From contig CATYYP010000030.1 in assembly GCA_958415245.1 (NCBI GenBank), forward strand, positions 1 to 11,286: 11,286 nt of DNA. The letters run 5' to 3'. The notes beneath the pieces were generated by a model. The model did no database searches. It had not been told where the DNA came from and worked only from the letters and a program-made list of their open reading frames with translations. A program made the translations under genes and the position numbers. The stretch's first letter is position 1. The number at the start of each line of letters is the position of its first letter. The stretch comes from Schaalia odontolytica. GTDB lineage: Bacteria > Actinomycetota > Actinomycetes > Actinomycetales > Actinomycetaceae. This document shows, in pieces, positions 6,084 to 11,286 of the stretch.

Positions 6084-8339
6084 ATGAGCACAGTTCGTAT
6101 CGGTGTCCTCACGTCGGGTGGTGACGCCCAGGGAATGAACGCGGCTGTTCGAGCCGTCGTGCGTACGGCGCTGGCGCGTGGCGCGCAGCCCTACGCGATC
6201 TATGAAGGCTGGCAGGGTGCCTGCGTGGGTGGCGATTCCATTAAGAAGATGGAGTGGTCGGACGTGTCCTCGATCCTGGCCGAAGGCGGCACGGTGATCG
6301 GCACGGCTCGCAGTGCTGACTTCCGCACGTACGAGGGTCGCCACCGCGCGGCCGCGAACCTGCTCGAGCACGGTATCGATCACCTCGTCGTGATCGGTGG
6401 CGACGGCTCCCTTTCGGGTACGAACGAGTTCCGCGGCGAGTGGGCCCAGCACGTTGCGGAGCTGGCAGCCGAGGGCGTGATCTCGCCCGAGACAGCGGCC
6501 GCCCACCCCGCCCTCATCATCGTCGGCCTCGTCGGCTCGATCGATAACGACATGGTCGGCACGGATATGACGATCGGTGCGGACACTGCGCTGCACCGCA
6601 TCCTGGACGCCATCGATCAGCTGACCAGCACGGCGGCCTCGCACCAGCGCACGTTCGTCGTCGAGGTCATGGGCCGCCACTGCGGTTACCTGCCCCTCAT
6701 GGCGGCTGTTGCGGGCGGCGCCGACTACGTGTTCACGCCCGAGGATCCGGCGGGTCCGGGCTGGCAGGATGACCTGGCTGAGCACCTGCGCCTCGGTCGC
6801 GAGGCCGGCCGCCGCGAGTCCATCGTCCTGGTGGCAGAGGGCGCGCACGACCGTGACGGTAACGAGCTGTCGACGCAGCTGATCGCGGACACGATCCAGG
6901 AGCGCACCGGTGAGGATGCGCGCGTGACGATCCTCGGTCACGTGCAGCGCGGCGGTACCCCCTCGGCGTACGACCGTTGGATGTCCACGCTGCTGGGCTA
7001 CGCGGCCGTCCAGGAGATCCTGGCGTCCTCGGCCGAGGATGAGCCCGTCATCCTGGGCGTGCGCCGCAACCGCATCACGCGCGTCCCCCTCATGAAGGCC
7101 GTCCACGACACGCGCGCGGTCAAGGACCTGATCGCTGCCGGCGACTACGCCGCCGCCCAGGCCTCGCGCGGCTCGTCTTTCTCCTCGATGGTGGGCATCA
7201 ACCAGATCCTGTCCACGCCCCCGCAGCTCACCCCCGAGCCGACGGGCGAGTCCAAGCGCGTCGCGATTCTGCACGCGGGCGGCCTGGCCCCCGGCATGAA
7301 CACGGCGGCCCGCGTGGCCGTGCGCCTGGGTATCGCGCGCGGCTGGACGATGCTCGGCGTGGACGGCTCGTGGAGCGGCCTGGCAGATGACCGTGTGCGT
7401 GAACTGAGCTGGTCCGACGTGGAAGGCTGGGCCTTCAAGGGCGGTGCCGAGCTCGGTACGAAGCGCGACATTCCGCCGGTCGAGCAGTTCTACGCCCTGG
7501 GACGCGCCATCGAGCGCAACGAGATCGACGCGCTCCTCGTCATCGGCGGTATGAACGCCTACCTGGGTGTTCACGCGATCACCTCGGAGAAGGACCGCTA
7601 CCCGGCGTTCCAGATTCCGATCCTGCTCATCCCCGCCTCGATCGACAACAACCTGCCGGGCTGCGAGCTCGCGATCGGCACGGACACGGCGATCAACAAC
7701 GCGACGTGGGCGATCGACCGCATCAAGGAGAGCGCGGCGGCCTCCAAGCGCTGCTTCATCGCCGAGACGATGGGTCGCCGCTGCGGCTACCTGACTCTCA
7801 TGAGTGCCCTGTCGAGCGGCGCGGAGTACATGTACATCAACGAGGAGTCCCCCTCGCTCGAGCAGATCGCCGCGGACGCCGATCGGATGGTCGCCTCCTT
7901 CAAGTCCGGCCGACGCCTGTTCCTCACGCTGCTCAACGAGTCGGCGTCCCAGTACTACGACCGCGAGTTCCTGGCCGACGTGTTCAACGCCGAGTCCGAA
8001 GGAATCTACGACGTGCGTCACCAGGCCCTCGGCCACATGCAGCAGGGCGGCTCGCCCTCGCCGTACGACCGTCTGCTCGCCACGCGCCTCGTGGCGCGCG
8101 CCTTCGAGCAGCTCGTGGACCAGTTCGAACGCGGCGACCGTGGCGCCTACTACATCGGCCAGGTCGGCAACGCCGTCGAGGCTCGCCCGGTGAAGAACAT
8201 GTTCGACGACCTCGACATCGAGAATCGTCGTCCGTTCCACGAGTGGTGGCTCGACCTCGTCCCCGTTCAGCGCATCGTGTCGCTGCAGAACCCGGGCACC
8301 GAGGCCACCCCCATTCCCATCGACGATCCGGTCGCCTGA
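6084..8339 (+). CDS. pfkA: 6-phosphofructokinase, eukaryotic-type fused double-domain enzyme
   Basis: Predicted to phosphorylate fructose 6-phosphate to fructose 1,6-bisphosphate in the cytoplasm. At 751 residues it is more than twice the usual bacterial length of about 320-340, being two PFK domains in tandem. N-half (about 1-375): SGGDAQGMNAAVR (11-23), GTARSADFR (73-81), GGDGS (105-109), VGSIDND (150-156; Asp154 the expected catalytic base), GRHCGY (197-202) and GHVQRGGTPSAYDR (285-298). C-half (about 390-751): AGGLAPGMN (398-406), GTKR (458-461), GGMNAY replacing GGDGS (488-493), PASIDNN (517-523), GRRCGYL and GHMQQGGSPSPYDR, ending in an EWWLDLVPVQRI-like segment. Several strings are near-identical to animal PFK as I recall it, which also has a catalytic N-half and a regulatory C-half. 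Gly108 and Gly151 argue for ATP rather than pyrophosphate. The ATG at 6084 has only a poor ribosome binding site. pgi follows on the same strand. Confidence 0.93.
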   Translation: MSTVRIGVLTSGGDAQGMNAAVRAVVRTALARGAQPYAIYEGWQGACVGGDSIKKMEWSDVSSILAEGGTVIGTARSADFRTYEGRHRAAANLLEHGIDHLVVIGGDGSLSGTNEFRGEWAQHVAELAAEGVISPETAAAHPALIIVGLVGSIDNDMVGTDMTIGADTALHRILDAIDQLTSTAASHQRTFVVEVMGRHCGYLPLMAAVAGGADYVFTPEDPAGPGWQDDLAEHLRLGREAGRRESIVLVAEGAHDRDGNELSTQLIADTIQERTGEDARVTILGHVQRGGTPSAYDRWMSTLLGYAAVQEILASSAEDEPVILGVRRNRITRVPLMKAVHDTRAVKDLIAAGDYAAAQASRGSSFSSMVGINQILSTPPQLTPEPTGESKRVAILHAGGLAPGMNTAARVAVRLGIARGWTMLGVDGSWSGLADDRVRELSWSDVEGWAFKGGAELGTKRDIPPVEQFYALGRAIERNEIDALLVIGGMNAYLGVHAITSEKDRYPAFQIPILLIPASIDNNLPGCELAIGTDTAINNATWAIDRIKESAAASKRCFIAETMGRRCGYLTLMSALSSGAEYMYINEESPSLEQIAADADRMVASFKSGRRLFLTLLNESASQYYDREFLADVFNAESEGIYDVRHQALGHMQQGGSPSPYDRLLATRLVARAFEQLVDQFERGDRGAYYIGQVGNAVEARPVKNMFDDLDIENRRPFHEWWLDLVPVQRIVSLQNPGTEATPIPIDDPVA

Positions 8340-8361
8340 CCCCGTCGAATTCGCGCGGCGT

Positions 8362-8404
8362 ACGAGGCCGTGGTTCCGTGAGCACTTGCGGGCCACGGCC
8401 TCGT
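8362..8404 (+). terminator. Hairpin terminator between pfk and pgi
   Basis: Bases 8362-8373 pair perfectly with 8393-8404 (12 bp) around a 19-nt loop that may pair internally, followed by TGTTTC. It begins 22 bp after the pfk stop. It suggests that pfk and pgi are separate transcripts although adjacent and functionally linked. Confidence 0.7.
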
Positions 8405-8427
8405 TGTTTCAGAAGATCCAAGCGGGG

Positions 8428-8456
8428 GTGACCAGGGGCCAAGTCCCCGCTAAACT
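8428..8456 (+). promoter_or_regulatory. Candidate promoter of pgi
   Basis: GTGACC (8428-8433; 4 of 6 to TTGACA) and TAAACT (8451-8456; 4 of 6 to TATAAT) are separated by exactly 17 bp. The start site would be near 8463, giving a leader of about 29 nt. A small GGGG/CCCC inverted repeat (8435-8448) lies in the spacer and could be an operator. Confidence 0.5.
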
Positions 8457-8481
8457 TAAGTGCGAACCTATCTCTACTGTC

Positions 8482-8486
8482 AGGAG
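8482..8486 (+). promoter_or_regulatory. Ribosome binding site of pgi
   Basis: AGGAG lies five to ten bases before the ATG at 8492 and fixes the start. It is much stronger than the site in front of pfk. Confidence 0.75.
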
Positions 8487-8491
8487 ACCCC

Positions 8492-10171
8492 ATGAGTGAT
8501 ATCCCCGTGATCGACCCGACGATGACCCCCGCGTGGGACACGCTCGACCAGCTGGCCGACAACTTCGAACCCGATCTGCGAAAGCTTTTCGCGGATGACC
8601 CGAACCGCACCCAGACTTTCACCTTCGACGCGGCCGACCTGCACGTCGACCTGTCGAAGAACCTCGTGTGCCCCACGCTGGTGGGCCACCTCCTCGCCCT
8701 CGCCGAGCAGACGGGCGTCCTGGAGCTGCGCGACCGCATGTTCGCGGGCGAACACATCAACGTCACCGAGGACCGCGCCGTCCTGCACACTGCGCTGCGC
8801 CGCCCCGCGACCGACTCCCTGACGGTTGACGGCCAGGACGCGATCGCCGACGTGCACGAGGTGTTGGAGAAGGTCTACGCCTTCGCCCGCCGCGTTCGCT
8901 CCGGCGAGTGGGTCGGTATCACCGGCAAGCCCGTCAAGACTGTCGTTAACGTCGGCATCGGCGGCTCCGACCTGGGTCCCGTCATGGCGTACGAGGCCCT
9001 CAAGCCCTACGTGCAGGAGGGCCTGGAGTGCCGCTTCATCTCCAACATTGACCCCACCGACGCGGGTGAGACCACGAAGGACCTGGACCCCGAGACGACC
9101 CTCGTGATCGTGGCCTCCAAGACCTTCACGACGCTTGAGACCATCACGAACGCGAAGGTCGTGCGCGCCTGGCTGCTCAATGGTCTGCGCGAGCGTGGCA
9201 TCGTCACCGACGAGGCCTCCGAGAAGGAAGCAATCGCCAAGCACTTCGTGGCCGTGTCCACCGCCCTGGACAAGGTCGCCGAGTTCGGCATCGACCCCGC
9301 CAACGCCTTCGGCTTCTGGAGCTGGGTTGGTGGCCGCTACTCCGTGGATTCCGCTGTCGGCACCTCCCTGGCCGTCGCGATCGGCCCCGAGGGCTTCGCC
9401 GACTTCCTCGCTGGCTTCCATGCGATGGACCGTCACTTCGCCGAGACCGCGCCCGAGAAGAACGTGCCCCTGCTGATGGGCCTGCTCAACGTGTGGTACT
9501 CGAACTTCCTGGGTGCCGACACGCACGCCGTCCTGCCCTACTCCCAGTACCTGCACCGCTTCCCCGCGTACCTGCAGCAGCTGACCATGGAGTCCAACGG
9601 CAAGTCCGTGCGCCGCGACGGCAGCCCCGTCACCTACGAGACCGGCGAGGTCTTCTGGGGTGAGCCCGGCACCAACGGTCAGCACGCCTTCTACCAGCTG
9701 ATCCACCAGGGCACCCGCATGGTTCCCGCCGACTTCATCGCCTTCGCGAACCCGACGTGGGCGCTGGGCGACGGAGACGCCGACATGCACGAGCTGTTCC
9801 TGTCGAACTTCTTCGCCCAGACCAAGGCTCTGGCCTTCGGTAAGACCAGCGAGGAGGTGCGCGCTGAGGGCACGCCCGAGGCCATCGTCTCCGCCCGCGT
9901 GTTCACCGGCAACCGTCCCACGACCTCGATCATGGCTCCGGCCCTGACCCCCTCGGTCCTGGGCCAGCTGATCGCCCTCTACGAGCACATCACCTTCGTT
10001 GAGGGTGCCGTGTGGGGCATCGACTCCTTCGACCAGTGGGGCGTCGAGCTGGGCAAGGTCCTGGCCAAGCAGATCCTCCCCGCCATCGAGGGCTCGTCCG
10101 AGGCCCTGGACGCGCAGGATCAGTCCACCCGCGCTCTCATTGAGTACTACCGCGCGAATCGCACGAAGTAG
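8492..10171 (+). CDS. pgi: Glucose-6-phosphate isomerase
   Basis: A 559-residue cytoplasmic enzyme converting glucose 6-phosphate and fructose 6-phosphate, one step before Pfk in glycolysis. It has two SIS-type sugar-isomerase domains. Motifs: [11 protein letters not shown] (Gly157-Ser159 sugar-phosphate loop), [21 protein letters not shown] (the first PGI signature, with the usual Leu-Trp replaced by Val-Asp), TMESNGKS with catalytic Glu367, [10 protein letters not shown] with His398, and [15 protein letters not shown] with Lys522. Length and all three catalytic residues fit the long bacterial PGI type. The ATG at 8492 has AGGAG seven bases upstream. Its own promoter and a terminator in front suggest it is transcribed separately from pfk. 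The spacing also allows some read-through. It ends convergent with the CDF gene. Confidence 0.97.
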   Translation: MSDIPVIDPTMTPAWDTLDQLADNFEPDLRKLFADDPNRTQTFTFDAADLHVDLSKNLVCPTLVGHLLALAEQTGVLELRDRMFAGEHINVTEDRAVLHTALRRPATDSLTVDGQDAIADVHEVLEKVYAFARRVRSGEWVGITGKPVKTVVNVGIGGSDLGPVMAYEALKPYVQEGLECRFISNIDPTDAGETTKDLDPETTLVIVASKTFTTLETITNAKVVRAWLLNGLRERGIVTDEASEKEAIAKHFVAVSTALDKVAEFGIDPANAFGFWSWVGGRYSVDSAVGTSLAVAIGPEGFADFLAGFHAMDRHFAETAPEKNVPLLMGLLNVWYSNFLGADTHAVLPYSQYLHRFPAYLQQLTMESNGKSVRRDGSPVTYETGEVFWGEPGTNGQHAFYQLIHQGTRMVPADFIAFANPTWALGDGDADMHELFLSNFFAQTKALAFGKTSEEVRAEGTPEAIVSARVFTGNRPTTSIMAPALTPSVLGQLIALYEHITFVEGAVWGIDSFDQWGVELGKVLAKQILPAIEGSSEALDAQDQSTRALIEYYRANRTK

Positions 10172-10188
10172 TCTCATCTGAGCTCTGC

Positions 10189-10220
10189 TCGGGGGCCGCG
10201 CCGGCTGGCGCGGCCCCCGA
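10189..10220. terminator. Shared bidirectional hairpin between convergent pgi and CDF genes
   Basis: Bases 10190-10202 pair perfectly with 10207-10219 (13 bp, plus an outer T-A pair at 10189/10220) around a GGCT loop. It lies 17 bp after the pgi stop and about 70 bp past the CDF stop on the other strand. Neither side has a strong T-run, but the symmetry lets it form in both transcripts. The remaining 10221-10291 stretch has no recognisable feature. Confidence 0.75.
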
Positions 10221-10291
10221 CGTGTATCTGGGGGAGGCTCTGGAAACGTGAAGCTCCCACCACCTCGCTGTTTGTGGGGATGAGGCGTTGC

Positions 10292-11281
10292 TTAGTGCTC
10301 GATGTGCTCGTGGCTCGCGTGCTCGGGGCATTCGAGCTGGAACGTGGAGTGCGCGATGGGGAAGTGGTGGCACGCGCATTCGCCCAGCTCGTGGATGATG
10401 CGGTCGCGGGAGGGCCCGTCGGCCTCGTGCGTGACGGTCACGTGCGCGGTGACGGTCACGAGGTGCGAGGACACGGCGGCCACGTGCAGGTCGTGCACGT
10501 CGAGCACGCCCTCGACGCCCAGCATGTGCGCGCGCAGCTCAGGGACGTCGACGGTCGTGGGCGTCTGTTCCATGAGGATCGCGAGGGAACGGCGCAGGAG
10601 CGTGAGCGCGCGCGGCGCCATGAGGACGGCGATGAGCAGCGAGGCGATCGCGTCGGCGCGCGTCCACCCGAAGGCCCACTCGGCACCCGCCGCGACAATG
10701 ACCGCGAGGGAGCCGAGCGCGTCGTTCGCGACCTCCAGGAACGCGGCACGCATGTTGAGGTTCGCCTCGCGCCCGCCCGCGAGGATCACCAACGACACGA
10801 CATTCGCGACCAGACCGATGACGCCGACGAGGAGCATGGGGCCGGCCTCGACCTCGGGCGGGGATGCCAGGCGCCACGCGCCCTCCCACGCGACCATGAC
10901 GCAGATGACGAGGAGCATGCCGGCCTGCAGGGTGGCGGCCAAGACCTCGGAGCGCGCCCATCCCCACGTGTGCTTCTCGTCGCGCGGGCGGCGCATGAGG
11001 CGTGCAGCGATGAGCGCGATAACGAGGCCGGAGGCATCCACGACCATGTGCCCCGCGTCCGCCGCCAGCGACAGGGAGCCGGACCAGAAAGCGCCGACCA
11101 GCTCGGCGACAACGACGGCGCCCGTGACCGCGAGCGCCCACCCTAGGCGCTTGGTCGAGGCACCCGCGTGGGAATGATCGTGCGAGTGCGCGACGTGCCC
11201 ATCGCCCGGGGAGTGCACGTGATCGTGGGAGTGAGCCACGGCCTCGTCGACGTGGGACGAGGCGGGGGCCGATTCTCGCAC
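10292..11281 (-). CDS. Cation diffusion facilitator (CDF) transporter, probable zinc exporter
   Basis: A membrane protein of 329 residues from the GTG at 11279-11281, likely exporting Zn2+ (or Co2+/Cd2+) in exchange for protons. It has six membrane segments at about 46-66, 69-94, 112-133, 148-169, 180-204 and 209-228, then a cytoplasmic domain. The TM2 metal site is intact (ADAGHMVVD: Asp75, His78, Asp82). In TM5 the expected His is Glu183 (FLEVANDALGS), with Asp187 kept. The N-terminus has two His clusters with the same AHSHDH.H core (16-23 and 31-38), a 15-residue repeat, and the C-terminus ends in a His/Cys-rich tail (ECACHH, ECPEH, HEHIEH). Both probably bind metal. The 5' end is only five bases from the window edge, so the true start and its ribosome binding site may lie outside. 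It is convergent with pgi and unrelated to the glycolytic genes. Confidence 0.9.
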   Translation of the reverse strand: MRESAPASSHVDEAVAHSHDHVHSPGDGHVAHSHDHSHAGASTKRLGWALAVTGAVVVAELVGAFWSGSLSLAADAGHMVVDASGLVIALIAARLMRRPRDEKHTWGWARSEVLAATLQAGMLLVICVMVAWEGAWRLASPPEVEAGPMLLVGVIGLVANVVSLVILAGGREANLNMRAAFLEVANDALGSLAVIVAAGAEWAFGWTRADAIASLLIAVLMAPRALTLLRRSLAILMEQTPTTVDVPELRAHMLGVEGVLDVHDLHVAAVSSHLVTVTAHVTVTHEADGPSRDRIIHELGECACHHFPIAHSTFQLECPEHASHEHIEH

Positions 11282-11286
11282 GGAAC

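Noticed and set aside
4514..6112. 532-codon minus-strand open frame
   Set aside because: Antisense shadow of the symporter gene, highly charged, and crossing the symporter terminator and the pfk promoter.
6084..8339. Two separate pfk genes or an artefactual join
   Set aside because: The frame is continuous through the linker (about residues 375-390) with no start or ribosome binding site there. The C-half has diverged catalytic motifs, as in known fused PFKs.
6063..8396. 777-codon minus-strand open frame
   Set aside because: It mirrors pfk exactly, is rich in Arg, Gly, His and Asp with no recognisable domain, and arises because high-GC third positions keep the opposite frame open.
8480..10177. 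565-codon minus-strand open frame
   Set aside because: Antisense shadow of pgi covering almost the same span. pgi has clear catalytic motifs and a ribosome binding site and this frame has neither.
1..11286. Mobile element, CRISPR array, tRNA/rRNA or a defence system
   Set aside because: I looked for transposase or integrase motifs, terminal inverted repeats, spaced direct repeats and tRNA-like cloverleafs and saw none. All genes are ordinary metabolic or transport genes with matching composition.

Overview
The window is dense, high-GC DNA with strong G/C preference at third codon positions, GTG starts (ackA, pta, the DUF3017 gene and probably the CDF gene), short Shine-Dalgarno sites and GC-rich terminator hairpins. 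This points to an actinobacterium. A DUF3017 membrane protein, an actinobacterial-style short Pta and a 'sugar/NAD kinase' tail of a type I associate with actinobacteria agree. My best guess is the Actinomycetaceae (Actinomyces/Schaalia-like), by inference only. It looks like core chromosome: no tRNA, rRNA, CRISPR, IS or phage genes were seen.

Layout. (1) 1-301, plus strand: the C-terminal tail of an NAD-kinase-like protein cut by the window edge. (2) 326-3945, minus strand, read right to left: pta (phosphotransacetylase), ackA (acetate kinase), then a sirtuin-type NAD-dependent deacylase. Hairpins lie in both intergenic gaps. (3) About 3946-4120: a relatively AT-rich divergent promoter region with a perfect 12-bp palindrome beside a leaderless-type -10 box. 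(4) 4121-4411, plus: a small three-TM DUF3017 protein. (5) 4580-5911, plus: an SDF/DAACS-family cation symporter with altered binding-site motifs, closed by a strong terminator. (6) 6084-8339, plus: a 751-residue fused double-domain 6-phosphofructokinase of the eukaryotic type. (7) 8492-10171, plus: glucose-6-phosphate isomerase. (8) 10292-11281, minus: a His-rich CDF zinc/cation exporter, convergent with pgi across a shared hairpin.

How the genes work together. Pgi and Pfk carry out consecutive steps at the top of glycolysis (G6P to F6P to F1,6BP). Pta and AckA turn acetyl-CoA into acetate and ATP through acetyl phosphate. The window therefore holds an entry point and an exit point of fermentative sugar catabolism. 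The sirtuin directly downstream of pta-ackA is a sensible partner, because acetyl phosphate acetylates proteins non-enzymatically and a sirtuin can remove acyl groups. The symporter probably imports a small amino acid or carboxylate.

The most unusual item is the Pfk: a bacterial protein with the animal/fungal architecture, a catalytic N-half and a degenerate C-half. I found no evidence of a wholly new system such as a defence island. The other points of interest are the symporter motif changes, the regulatory palindromes and hairpins, and the sirtuin/acetyl-phosphate linkage.
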